Origin: Polytrichum commune
Taxonomy: Eukaryota; Streptophyta; Polytrichopsida; Polytrichales; Polytrichaceae
Assembly: GCA_950295325.1 (NCBI GenBank)
Contig: OX485807.1
Location: 2,978,501-3,042,500, forward strand
Length of the DNA stretch: 64,000 nucleotides
Reading direction: 5' to 3'
Positions 1 through 12,324 of this stretch are shown here, piece by piece (position 1 is the first letter of the stretch; every line of letters starts with the position of its first letter). A model generated the notes under the pieces. That model was not told the DNA's origin. It saw only the letters and a list, made by a program, of their open reading frames with translations, and did no database searches. The translations under genes and the position numbers were made by a program.

Positions 1-176
1 TCATGTAAGAGGACAAGATCCAACTTGGTCAAGCATGATCTTGGGGGATACATTCAGACCAAAACTGGCCGTGAAGGTGAATTTTCAAGGGTGGTTACAG
101 CTATCGGTTTGAGAGTTCTGGTTTGAGTTTGTACCGGCACACAACCTAGTTGTTGGGATTAGACTTCTGTGGTTAA

Positions 177-659
177 GGGTGGGTTTACATCAAGTCCAAG
201 AAATTTGGGTCCAAAACAGTGTCCGGGGAGACTGTTGGGCATACTCGGTCAAGATCATAGCGTTTCCAAGTCCAACCAGTTACGTGTTGACATCTTTCGG
301 TTTTTCTTCATGAATTTGAGGTATACTCCATAGATTCATCTGAATTGATGGGTAATCTTCCTAAAGTCTTGAGCTTCAACCGGTTGTTTCTCAAACTCAA
401 CAGGTTCATCTGTAACTAGCGGTCGGTTCTCCAGGTTCATTGGTCCAAAACACCCCTTATTGGACCGTACTTTGGACTCAAGATTAGACCCAGGATTGAA
501 GATTGGTTTCTCAAATTAGGAGTATTTTTCTCATTGAGGACCACCAAGATCTGGCAGTAAAACAATGCCACATTAGTGCCACTTCACTTTTTTCATACCT
601 TGGGTCTGACATTTTGCCAATAGGCTCACTTGGTCTTGGACCCTAGTGTGAACCTACCC
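177..659. repeat. Tourist-like MITE (family A), full length
   Basis: A 483-bp non-coding element flanked by TAA at 174-176 and TAA at 660-662. Its termini are imperfect inverted repeats: the left end begins GGGTGGGTTTACATCAAG and the complement of the right end begins GGGTAGGTTCACACTAG. The 3-bp TAA duplication and GGG terminus are typical of Tourist (PIF/Harbinger-mobilised) MITEs. Related copies lie inverted near 60.66 kb and twice near 62.2-62.7 kb. It ends 19 bp before the start codon of the kinase gene, so it must supply or interrupt that gene's leader. Confidence 0.75.
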
Positions 660-678
660 TAATCCAACTGCCTCCACT

Positions 679-3600
679 ATGCCGAAGCCTACACGTGTGC
701 ATCTAGCAATGCTTATAGTGTTTTTGGAATCCTCTCTAAGTCCCCTTGATCGCATAGAGAAACTCCTAGCACATCCTGGAGAGCATGCCGACACGATACA
801 ACTACATACATCGCAGTGCAAGTTTCTGGTTCGCAAGCTCTTCAAGATCAAGGAGTTTTTTTTGAACACCCGGTTTTTTGATTTCTGGGAAGTGGACCTG
901 ATCCCCGACAACTTGAATAATGCCATGGATCAGATGCACTCTGTATTGGAGAGAGGCGAGGATCTTGTTGAAGTGTGCTGTATCAAGGATGCTTCGTGGC
1001 TGAGTATAGGAGCTGCATTTATAGATATCAAAGAAGAAATCACCGACATTCTTCTTGAGTTACAGACTTGGGTTGGGATGGTCATTGTTGGCATCGCTCA
1101 AACCAGGGGTATCGTTGGAGATCAAGTAAGTGAGCTTGAACTTTTGCGAGAGGCAGAGGAAGAATATGAGAGTTTGTTGGAAACGTTTCGTGAAAGCAAT
1201 AGCGAGCTTGACGAGGCAGCTCTCGAGGATAAGAAGAATTTTTTGGAGAAGCTGCAAAAAGTGCAAGAACTTTGCTTAGGTAATGGTCTGTTTCATACCG
1301 ATGACTGCCTTCTTGCAGTCTACATGTCATTTCGATTGGAAAGTGGAAACTTCCACCTAGATGATTCTGATGTCATCAAGGCGCTCAAAAAGTACGAGAT
1401 AAACAAGCCAATTGGAAGTGGAAGTTTTGGCACAGTGGTGGAAGTGACATGGTTAGATTCTCTGTGTGCGCTGAAAATCAGTGATGCGGGTACTGCGGAA
1501 GGCACTCGTCTGCAGAGTCTTCATCATCCAAACATTATTCAAATTTTTTATCATTGGGAGGCACCAGGCGAAGATGACCATACACATATGCAATCCTACA
1601 TGCTGATGGAGCTGATGTCTATGGATCTCGCACAATTAATCATCGCAGAGAAGACGAAGAAGCAATCGATGGAAGTTCTAACCACGTCGGAGGAGCAAAC
1701 TTCGACAATGCCGTTTCAGTTGAATGTGGCGGTTGATATTATGCTGCAGGTCGCAAAAGCAATGAGTCATTTACATGACAATAAGGTGATTCACAGGGAC
1801 CTCAAGCCAAGCAACATCCTTGTAAACCCATGCAATTATGGTGTGAAAGAAACTGTGTTTGCTCCTCGGCTATGGAATATAAAAATTGCTGATTTTGGTC
1901 TGTGCAAGAGGCATGACGATAGCAACTCATCACAAACGTTGACAAAAGGTACCCCTACGTATGCGGCACCTGAAATGTTTTGTCGCGATGGACTTAGTAG
2001 TAGTACAGTCAAGATCGATCCCAAAGCAGCTGATGTGTGGAGTTTTGGAATGACCTCGTCAGAGATTCTTTCTGGAAAGGTGCCATTTGAAAATGAGTCT
2101 GGAGATGATTTACATGCAAAAATTATACGGGATCCGACATTAAGACCAGCCCTACCAAGCACTTGTCCTCAATATCTGCGATTTGTGCTTTCCAGTTGCT
2201 GGAAGCAAGAACCCCAGGAGCGGCCCAGTTTCCGTGATATTTTAAGGATGCTCAGATATGCCAGACTGATAAGCTTAGGTATGATACAATTGGAGAATTG
2301 TTGCAGTGTTTTTTCTTATACAACAAGGAGCGGTTGCAATATCCGAATGTCAACTCATGATGAAGTCCCTCCATATCCTTCTGCAAGACCTCCAAAGAAA
2401 AGGTCCCTCTCTCAAAGGCTCATTGCCAAGATATTGACTTCCCAAGGTCGCATGGGTGGAGGTGAGTATTCACCTTCAATTTGTTCTTTTATGTTCACCT
2501 AAGTCAGTGCCAACATGTTTGCATAATGTTAGCAACAAGGACTTTAAGGTAAATATGTCTTAAGTGGACACTTCTATGAGATTGAAGCCTTCTTGTGGGA
2601 GATCTTCAACAGTCAAAATTTCGAGGTACTTGCAAATTTGTGTGGAGGGAAAAGTCTACTACCAATTCAGAGTTTGTGGAAATTTGCTATGAATTTCTAA
2701 ACACAAGATACTTCTGCACCCTAGATTAGCCACAGGTAACCCCTTGGAAAACGCTTTTGTCACTTAAAGTATGCTCCTACCACCCTAGACATCCACACCA
2801 ATTGGAATGAACAGTTTACCGAGATGGAGACAATGAAAACAATGGGCACAAATTATTTCTTAATCCTTGGGTACATTAATTGCAGGTAATTTGAAGAAGT
2901 TCAACAACCAGAAAGTATCCTCCATTCCCCAACTTGTGCAAAACCTCAAGAGTGTTTTGGTCGAGGAATGGAAACCGGCCGTCCAAGAAATACGGTGGCT
3001 GGCAAAAAAGTCTTATAACCATCCTCACCTTGTAGCAGCTGGTGCCATACCACATTTATTGTCATCGCTTTCAACCAACGCCTCAGAAGTCCAGGAAGCT
3101 GTGTTGCAGTCTTTGAACTCCCTCCTAAATATGAAGGAGATTGTTAACATCAATCTCAAAAAAACATTCCATTATTTGGTGAAGGTGCTCAAGTATGGAA
3201 ACAATGGGTCACTAGAACTTGCTTTCAATATTATCTCCAAAATTCTGGACAGTCAAAGCTCTGAGGATCTCGACTTTTATATGGTTCTTGATAAATCTGG
3301 GGTTATTGCCACCTTCAAGGAATTAAGCATCTATGGATCCCCTTTACAACAGCGGTTTGCAAACATCACTCTGCCTTGGTTCCCCTCATTTGAAGTCCTA
3401 GATAATCTATATGCCAGGAAAATGATCTCCAGATGGGGACTTGGTGACTTTACGTCTGACTCGAATGATATGACTGGCGATGACTATTCAAGGCATGCTA
3501 CTATCAATGTAGGTTCTACTTATACATTGGTTCAAGCAATGAGGAACGTACGAGATCGGGGTGGATTTGTCTCCGATGGTCTTGAACAAGTTTTTTCGGA

Positions 3601-3724
3601 ACCCTGCATGTGGGAAGATTTTGGGTGTGATTGGAAACGTCTTCCCCCACCTTCAAATTTGAACTTTAACGGGATGCCGCTCGACGAATGTTTCAAAATT
3701 TTCAAATCCTTGATACATGCCTAG
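679..3724 (+). CDS. Helical-bundle / Ser-Thr protein kinase / ARM-repeat protein, two exons
   Basis: Coding exons 679-2461 and 2886-3724 join in frame (phase 1, GGT across the junction) to give 873 residues. The intron has donor G/GTGAGT and acceptor TTGCAG. Residues 1-235 are a helical domain without catalytic motifs, resembling the HeLo/DUF1221-type N-terminus of some plant kinases by layout. The kinase spans about 240-535: glycine loop GSGSFG (246-251), Lys266, HRDLKPSN (372), DFG (405), APE (430), and DVWSFG. All catalytic residues are present, so an active Ser/Thr kinase is expected. Residues after about 600 form several ARM/HEAT-like helices, probably a partner-binding platform. No signal peptide is seen. 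The start is the first ATG after the upstream MITE and fits the paralogue at 12-16 kb, which has a similar number of residues before the first conserved block. The substrate and pathway are unknown; signalling or defence is inference. Confidence 0.85.
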
Positions 3725-6005
3725 CCCAGATTTCATGAACCAAATGTAACTTGTCATTTTGGGGGACTGGGATATTTTCTTGCTATTGTGTTGAGGTGCT
3801 TGAACAAAACCAGTAAAATCATCTTAAAGATGAAGTGATGTCTACTACTACTGTTATGCATGGACTGCTAATCTCTTGCAGATTTTTGCAAAGGATTGCA
3901 CGGGACCTGGGATATGTCAATGTCTTATTGATGGATATCATTCCAGCATTGGGACATGCACCGGCCAGAGTGCATTTTCACATGTAAGTAACTCCCGTTC
4001 ACTCCTAGATTGTGGTTAAGTTGGCCAACATTTGCTCATTTTCAGAATCTATTCCAGATTAGGTTTTATCACATTTATAGTGTACAACAAGTATTTCAAT
4101 GATCCCAACACGGTGAAGATCACTCGAGCAATATTTAGTAATTTAATTGTTCAGACTTGCCAAGATCAATGGCAAGAAAATTTAAGAAAATTAGGATATA
4201 GGATGCCCTGACAGGCTATGTCACTGAGGCAGTGATAGTGATACTCATAGCTTCCCATGGAATTGACTCGTATGTAATAATCTCGTGTTATTTTTTAACT
4301 AGCATTCAGTGTGATTTGTCAAACAAGATTCAATGGCAACCATAGATCCTTGCCTTGGATTTAACAATGGATTGGACATGTGCTTTTGCTGCATGCTTGT
4401 TTGATCATTTTCTTAAGATGTTATTACTCCTCTGGTGGTTGTTTACTTCAACTTCAGACAATTGGAGTTGAGGACAACAACATAAAGAAATAATGTCAAT
4501 ATACATCTTGAATAGTATGTAAGGTTTTGGACTATACATACTATTTGGGTTCTCTTCCCAAAGATTGGAGTAGAAGTAAGATGTGAGGCTTCCACTGTCT
4601 GAAGATTATGACATATTTGCATGGTTATCAGATTGTGCAGAATCTATTTATATTCTTAAGTTGCTGGAATGTCCTATATACCTTCCCTCATTCTGGTCTG
4701 ATGGGGCTTGTACCAAGATTTTGTAGACATTTTTTTTTGTGTGGTATGTTTGCCATTTTTCAAATGGATTACTGTAGGAGTGAGGCTAGTCCATCACTCA
4801 AGTCACAATACATTTATTTATTTATTTAAATGACAGCATTTCATAAGGCTCAACTGAGAATTCCAAGAATTTCATCACAAGTTCAAAAGTGACTTGAAAC
4901 CAAGCAACATTCTATTTAAATAGGAGACAACATGACATTGCATTTATCTTGTTCTTACATCAAAGGTTTAATTTCCAAAATTTCATCCTCGTGGCTCCAA
5001 GGTTTTGCAAGTTTTCATTATGTTAGTTTGTGATTGATGATTGATGAACAAGGGTCACTGCTACGGTATGCTAAACTCTTTTTGGGCCTTTTTGACAAAT
5101 TTACTAAGTTAAAGTTCTGGACATTCTTTCTTTTGTTTTCAACCATTAAGATTTTGTCAAAATCCAATTTGCCATGTGTATTTTGGCAGAATGTTTGCTG
5201 TATTGAATACACTCTAGATCAAAATCAAAGTAGTCAAGTAGGGTGTGTTACTCAATCATCAGACCTGATATCCAAACAAAGTTTAGAATAAATTTTGATG
5301 GAACATCTCACATGTGGGAGATGGGGTAATCACCTGGATGGATGCAAAGTGCAATTTTTGACAACCTTTCCTTTGAATGTTGGATCCATATTCAACGGAA
5401 ATAGCTCACATGTGATGGGAAGGTGCAGGTGATTTAAGACAATGAATTGTGGGATCCTGACATACTTAAAGAGGTATGTAATCAGATCTTGGGTCTTCCT
5501 TGTCGGACCAATCTGCCATTGCAGCACTGTTATGATATCCAACAAAAACTAATTTTTAACTGAACCACTTGAGCTGAACTCCAGAATTTCAGGTTTGAAT
5601 GAGAATGCTGACATACAGCAAATTAAATGGTCGTTTTCTATCGAATGAGAAACTTTGTAGGTCATGTTTAGTGTGGTACATTGCAATTAGATTGATATTT
5701 TAAGGTCACATAAACAGAACAATCTTGCAAGTTTATTTGCTAATATGAGCATCACAGGAGTAACATCTCCCATTGTGACCCATTATGGTCACTTAAAACT
5801 AAGGGTATATTGGACTCAAAGCATATGTTGCATGGTCCCCAAAAAATGAAAATCAAGTGGAGGCATAAGATCATCCCCATCATGAAGCACACTGTGACGT
5901 AAACAAGTGAGTGAAGGGTCCAACATAGGTAAGGTCTTAGATTTGCCAATCGATGAAAAGATATAAGGAACAGATATGTAAGACACGAGAAGCAAGTGTG
6001 GCATG
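3725..6005 (+). other. Downstream region of the kinase-ARM gene with one spliced-looking exon
   Basis: No open gene is present. A stretch at 3882-3983 is bounded by a good acceptor (TCTTGCAG) and a strong donor (GTAAGT). One frame is fully open and reads like protein (it includes QRIARDLGYVNVLL), followed by another acceptor-like TTTTCAG near 4045. It may be a 3' untranslated exon, an alternative C-terminus, or a remnant. The rest, to 6005, is AT-rich with no recognisable coding or repeat structure. Confidence 0.3.
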
Positions 6006-6234
6006 CTACACCATTTATGATATTTAGTGTCACTTATTATTTGGAGTTACACTGTGCTCTAACATTTTATTTTTAATGTAATTTTTTACCTAGTAAAGAT
6101 GTTGATGCTATATAGTTGTCCAAACAACCGATTTGACATTTGTTGGCAAAAAAAAAATGAGATTCAATAGTCAAAATTTATGGCACAATGTAACTTTAAA
6201 TAGTAAGTGACACTAAATATTGTAAATGGTGTAG
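6006..6234. repeat. Short MITE (family B) with long terminal inverted repeats
   Basis: A 229-bp element whose ends are inverted repeats of about 50 bp. Both ends read CTACACCATTTA followed by ATATTTAGTGTCACTTA with few mismatches. The interior is AT-rich and non-coding. Relatives are at about 28,201-28,412 and 45,919-46,134. I could not define the target duplication with confidence. Confidence 0.7.
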
Positions 6235-7249
6235 TTCTAGTCAAGCAAAGCTAGGATATGAGCATGAGCAACTTTCAACACTATTCATACATAGATTTGA
6301 GAACTACAAACCTTTGAGGTTGGATTTGTTGATGCCTTAGGAAGAAAACATATGTATGAAGGGATGGTAGCACCTAGCATGGGCGAGGGTTTTCATTTTT
6401 GGAAATATATGCATGTGTGTTTGGGGCAGTAGCAAAGTAGGCAAGGTCTAGAATTTTCGAGATTGGTTGAATTCTAAGGTTGGCCTTATAGTCCATAAAT
6501 TGTTTGAAAGTGCAAGGGTATGATCTAGGAAAGAAGCCAAAAACCATCACTTGTCACCAACCAATCGTTTTCGGCTCTCCTTCCAAGTCAGACCTAAGCC
6601 TCTCAAAGTTCATTTCATTGCATCAATTCAATTGGCTCAATGTTCTTGTTATTATAATTTTGGAAATGGTGCATCTTACATGAGCTCATGGTAGAACTTG
6701 AAATATTGATTTTCAGGCACTAAGGTGTATATTGAGGGTAGCAACCACATAGCAATGAGGGGTTCAATTTAGTTTGAAGGGGCTTTATAAAGGGACTAAC
6801 ATGTTCAATACAGGCGAGTGGGAGGGAGAAAACAAACAACATGCCACCACTTGAGTTTGTCCCTTCCATGTGATACTCATGCCCCCTATAGAATAATTTG
6901 ACACCAAAGCCCTTTCTACAACTTGCCACTAAAACTCCATTATTTGCAAGACGGTCTACAAACATTGGATTTGGAAAGGGTGGCCTCCTATTTGAACAAA
7001 GAATGGGTGATAGTATTTTCTTTTTTATTGGAAAAGAAATGTGCATATTTCAAGTCAGCAATTGTGTACCCAAGGCCCAAAACTTTCAAGGTCACTCAAA
7101 TTTCAAGGCCCCTTGATGCTAATGGCAAGGGGTATAGCATGGGTGACAACAAATTAAAGCATTTGCCAACACTAGCCAATTGTCTTATGTTTTCCTTCCC
7201 TGACATGCCTCAACCCCTCAGCCTACTTTCACCCCTTGCCCCAACTTGA
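6235..7249. other. Intergenic AT-rich DNA
   Basis: Open frames of about 70-108 codons exist on both strands between 6720 and 7249, but they overlap one another in antisense, lack domain signatures and run into the repeat array. I see no gene here. Confidence 0.5.
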
Positions 7250-8170
7250 CCATTGTTTTACCAGTATTGTTTTGTAGGTATTTTGGCTTCACCATTTTGG
7301 GGCCAAGGTGGGGTTTGAGGGTGAGATTTGAGGTTGGGCAGGAAGGGCAAATGGTATGGCTGTTGGTGGCCATATCATTGTCTTTCCTCCCAATGTTGGA
7401 AATCTCTTTTGGCATTGCCAACAAGGTTTTGTTGGGATGTGGGCTTTATCTTTATGAACCCCAATGTGAGTGTAAGGGTGAAATTTATTTTGGGAGGGAA
7501 GGCAACATGGCATGGTCGGTACTGGCCATGGCAATCTTCATTTCCATTTAACAACAAAAAATTCCTCCAATGTTGCCAACATTGTTTTGTTGGGATGTGG
7601 GCCTTATTTTTTGAGCCCAAAGGCGAGTGTGAAGGTGAAATCTATAGTTAAGATGGAAGGAAAAGTGTTGAAAAATTTCTCTTGCATTGCCAACTATATT
7701 TTGTTGGGATGCATACCTTTACTTCTTTGAGCCCAAGGGGGGATGTGAGGCTCAAAATTTGGTGTTGGGAGGGAAGACAAAATGGCATGGTTGGTACTGG
7801 CCATGTCATTTTTCCTACCCTCCCAATACTGGAAATTTTCTCCAACATGATTGGAGAAAAAATTTATTGGGATGTGGGCCTTCCATTTTTTTTTAGCCCA
7901 AAGGGGAGTGTGAAGGTGAAACTTGGTTGAGAGGGAAGGAAAAATGGCATGGTTGATACCAGCCATGGCATCTTGTCTTCCCTCCCAACGTTGGAATTTC
8001 CTCCAAGACTACCAACATTGTTTTGTTGGGATATTGGCCTAACCCTTATGGTCCCAAAGGGAAGTTTGGACGGGAGATTTGGCATGGTTGTTGGCAATTG
8101 TAACATTTCTCCTTCCATTCCAACATTGGAAATTTCCCCTAGCACATTTGCCACAGTTTTGTTGAGAAAT
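7250..8170. repeat. Imperfect tandem array, ~160-bp unit with an internal hairpin
   Basis: The phrase TTTGTTGGGATGTGGGC, or a close variant, recurs at about 7424, 7583, 7700, 7863, 8020 and 8157, with a weaker form near 7262. Spacing is mostly 158-163 bp, with one short unit of about 117 bp. Most units contain a foldback: an arm starting GGGAGGGAAG and ending ATGGCATGG, a spacer of about 10 bases, then the complementary arm ending TTCCCTCCC. Open frames on both strands (such as one at 7328-7651) follow the repeat and are not genes. Confidence 0.75.
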
Positions 8171-11100
8171 TTGTATTTGACTATTTATCTCCCTCTTTTT
8201 TATTTAAAAATTCATTAAAAAAATTCATTGTGATAAAATTTGTGAAATTATGTTACAAAGTGCAAAGCTTTTTGTAAACACACAAAATAAACATAAACAT
8301 TTAACCTTGTAGGCACATACACGTACCTTGTTTCTAAAAATACATATATTAAAGTCAATATGTGAAATATGCATGCATAGTATATGGTTTTTGTGACAAG
8401 GGCTATTTGGGCCATTTGCTAGTAATTTGAAATGATTCATTTAATGGTCTAAATTTTAAAAAATAAATTTCAATAAAGGCTAAATCAATGTTAAAATATT
8501 AGTTCCTATAATCAAGCTTCATGAGGGTTCTCAAATAGACATTGATTATAAAAAAATGCTACTATTAAACACAACAAACTACCTGTTGCATGAATAATTT
8601 TGTAAAATCAAGCATTGATTCCAGTCATTGAGAGGTTGCACCCAATCACAACAAGTTGATGAGGTGTCATATATCAACTGTGATAAACCTCAAACGTATT
8701 TATTTGCAAGACCTTCATGTTGTCAACCCCTAAATGCTCCAATTCACGCATAGATATGCAAAAAAAAAAAAAAAAAAAAAAAAAACCATATGCTGAATAT
8801 CACTATCAAAAAAAAATGTAGCATGTTATATTCTTACAACCTACTCATAAAGCTCTCATACATAGTAATATGTAGATTTGTTTTGACATAATATTAGTAA
8901 GGAGCATAAAATTCTATTTATGTTAAAACTTTGAGGAAACTACTGTAGCTCGTTTGAAATTCAATGTAGAAATGCCCTTAGAAGTTGGAAATCAATTTGT
9001 GTGTACCATGAGGAGTCATTTGGTCATTGCCAAATTGTATTTTACCTTTATTTCTGCAACTATCGTGTTAGATTAACTCCCATAATAGTTTGGAGTTTGC
9101 ACGAGAAAAAAACTGACCTATCCATGTATTCTTTGGTTGAAACATGTCATAATATGCTCTCTCAATACTATGAGATTTCAAGGGTGCAATCCATCATCGA
9201 AATAGAAAAAAGTCAACCACCTAAAATTTTTGGATAATGGAAGTATATGGTGTATCATGTTGCGCAGTTATGTTTTTTACATACATTCACATATCCTAGT
9301 ACACCTCATAATTTAGCCAACCCATTAGTGTGTGACCTCATATCTTAGGCAATAGATATGGAAACCCAATTTATACCTTACATGTATGTGAATGCAACTT
9401 CTTCATATAATGCGTTATATGTTTTTCATGTATGGTCCACAATTTATGTTGTATGGGCGCCTCTTGTATTATAGACATCAATGAGGCTTATTTGATTTGC
9501 ATTAGGATTCACTTGACTATTGATACATCCTATAAACATGTACTAATCATTTTGTTGGTGCAATAAATATTGAACCATATTTATATATATATTGTCTATT
9601 TATTTGTACATGATCATGAGCTCTTCCAAAATCTGATAGTTGAATTGGCATGAGTCTAGCTTTGAGTCCTTAGTTTGTAATACAATTTCCTAGTTGCCAT
9701 AAATTATATGTATTACAAAGCTTAAGCATGCGATCCATGGTGGTTTTGACGACAAGGTTTGTCATAGGCATGTTTGAGCATTACAAAATAAGCTCCCTTA
9801 CAAGTTTGGGTTCAACATTTGTGAGGCCTCTAAAGGTATTTCATGCTAGGAAGATGACTTGAAAATCTAAGCATACTCTTATAAGACTAAGACATTGATA
9901 GTGTATGTTGCCATCGTATGACACAAATGTGTCAACCTCCATAATATCATCTATAATAATTGACTTTTACATTGCACGCTGATTATAATAACATATCTTC
10001 CATGTTAGTTCAACCAGTCCCGGGAAAAATTTACTTGCCCTAAAAAGACATTTATATTGATAAATTAAATATTCACCACATAAATAAAAATCCCCCAAAA
10101 CATGAGCAAGCTCATATGACCTTCCTCATGAAATAGCATTCCTCAATTCCAATCCATCATATTCAACGTTCTGAGAGGTTAAGGTGTTTGGCATACAATG
10201 CGGTAGCAATATGAACTGATAAAAATTAAAAACAAAAATTATTCCCAAGTAGAACAAAAAAGACCACGTGTATTGCTAGTTTTTTTTTTTTTTAAAAAAA
10301 ACTTCCTTGAATTTTTGAAATAAATACAAATTTTTGAAGTGAAAATCATGTCATCAACTCAAACCATTAGTTTTTTTTTTTAAGGGGTGGGGATGATGTC
10401 CACATGGCAAACATTCTCATAATCAATATGTACTTATTGTGCAAGATTTCAGGGTGTTGGTTTTAGCACCCTCAACCAGAGGTGTTCAATAAGCACTTGA
10501 CCCCATGCGCATGATGAGTTGCACAAATGGATGCCCCTGTGTGACCACAATGGGTCGTGGAGTATTTCAATTCTGAAATTTTGTACAAACTTGAGATATT
10601 TTGAGGTGCATGGCAATAATTGACATTAAAATTGGACCATACCAAAGTTAAATGACGCTCTCAAAAATGTGAAGTGTGGATATTGGAATAGGATTGGTGC
10701 TCTCAAAAGTTTTGACAAGGAGTTCATTTGCATACATGATGTCAAACACCTGTGCATACTTCACCAAAAGTGGGGGTTCCAGCACCACTTCATGCTCCTT
10801 AACCCTTAAAGGACAATGCTGCCCCACGGGCTTGGTATTATTTTGGGAGAATCTTGTTCAAAACTTCTACTCCATTGCACCAAATGGGGTTTTTAGAATG
10901 CCAAATCGAGCACCTTAGCAAGATCTATACTTCTTTAGAATAGAGCCTATGTCAATTAATTGGTTAATCATGCTTAAAATGAATTTTAAAAGATATTTTG
11001 GGTGTGGTATCGGGAAAGCATATGTCCTTTAAGGGTTAAACATTATGGATTGTGGAAAATGGGGCAAAACTCCCTACCAAACATGAGTTCCCTAGAGATA

Positions 11101-11194
11101 ACTCTAACACTGTGAGAGAAATGTGGAAAATATAAATGTGTTATACTTGCTTCATCCTCGAAAAGGTCAGATACCATACCATCAACATGTTTAC
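8171..11194. other. Intergenic AT-rich DNA
   Basis: No gene or recognised mobile element. It contains a poly-A tract at 8761-8785 and several T or A homopolymers (10,280-10,300; 10,371-10,382). Short open frames at 9001-9237 and 10,676-10,918 have no domain signature. Confidence 0.5.
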
Positions 11195-11703
11195 CTATGT
11201 ATTATAACTCTCCAAGAGCTCAAAATGACAGCTCCAATAACAGCCTCGATCAACACCCAGCCTGCCATCACCATAAACCAGAGTCTGCAAACAGAGAAAT
11301 CACAACAGATTGAAGAGTATGCGCATCCACATCTGATCAAAATAGATTTCAGTAAAGCATAGACACATTCTAACTGGTAAATCCTAGAACAATTTCCATG
11401 ATCCACATACCTACTCCTTTCCCACGCCATATCCTAGCTGAATGCCAGGGACAAAATTCGTGATCCGGCAGCCTTGCATTCACAGACTAAAATGCGCTGC
11501 AGCAGGAACAGATCGATTTCACGCATTCCATAGTCTTGAACCAGAAAACAACATTGCTGTCAGAAGATCTGCATAGTAAAGATCTGGTGACGGACAACAA
11601 TTTCACGAGGCTTGAGATGAAGTCGCCTGCAATTGATGCCAACGAAATGCCAACAAGGTAAGTGGGCCTAAAATGGACACTTTCAGCTCTGCACCCACGT
11701 CTC
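11195..11703 (-). other. Candidate 3' exons encoding membrane segments (possible extension of the minus-strand kinase gene)
   Basis: On the minus strand, an acceptor (GTCCTAG) opens a frame at 11,703 that reads to about 11,530 and encodes a hydrophobic stretch (PTYLVGISLASIAG). A second exon at 11,284-11,195 lies between a strong acceptor (TTTCTCTGTTTGCAG) and a donor (ATAG/GTAAAC). It encodes another hydrophobic stretch (WFMVMAGWVLIEAVIGAV). The kinase gene upstream has a possible donor CA/GTAGGT at 12,328 overlapping its stop codon, and its phase matches the 11,703 acceptor. I could not link the two membrane exons to each other in frame. The opposite strand is also open across part of this region, so the assignment is tentative. 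Confidence 0.3.
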
Positions 11704-12324
11704 CTAGGACACTAAACACCTGATTAGTACAAGATTAGCAAGTGCGATTTGAGGACATAGCCATTCTCCTCAGAGTTCACTTTTATAAGAGTGAAGATTC
11801 CCTTTCTTCTTGAATGATCATATAGGTTCCCCCCAAGTATGTTGACTAGTGAACTTAGAATAGTTACCAAATTTGAGCACATAGTCCAATATCTTTCAAA
11901 CATACGTCTTTTTGGCGTCTGTCCTTAGATCCACACCTCACCACACACCACTCAAAATGTAGGTGTCCAATTAAGATAATTATCCGAAGTAAGCCAACTT
12001 GTCTTGGCACATTTCTGCAAGTGTGCCCATTTATTTCTGCAAGGAGAATTTTGCAGAGCTGCCTTTAAATCCTTAACGAATTTCCAAGCATTTGCATGAT
12101 AGAAGAAAGATCGTGAACCTATTAAACCCTAAACCATGAAGTCTTGTTTGGAATGAACTCGTCCAGGAAGAAATTAGATTGCGCACCAGAGGCTTGATGA
12201 TGTCGAGTTTATTGAGAATGTCTCAAACTTGAGCCAAGGAATGTCTTGACCCGCCCACCTATTGTTGGCCAAGCACTAGTAGCCGCAGGGACATTACAAC
12301 AAGATGCTTCATGCTTCAGTTCAC

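Noticed and set aside
7246-8218. Several 70-108-codon open frames on both strands
   Set aside because: They follow the ~160-bp repeat unit, overlap in antisense and encode only repeat-derived sequence.
11483-11660. Plus-strand open frame ending at an AAG/GTAAGT donor
   Set aside because: Protein-like, but it is the mirror of the minus-strand hydrophobic frame. I found no partner exons on the plus strand, so I kept the minus-strand reading as the better, still weak, option.
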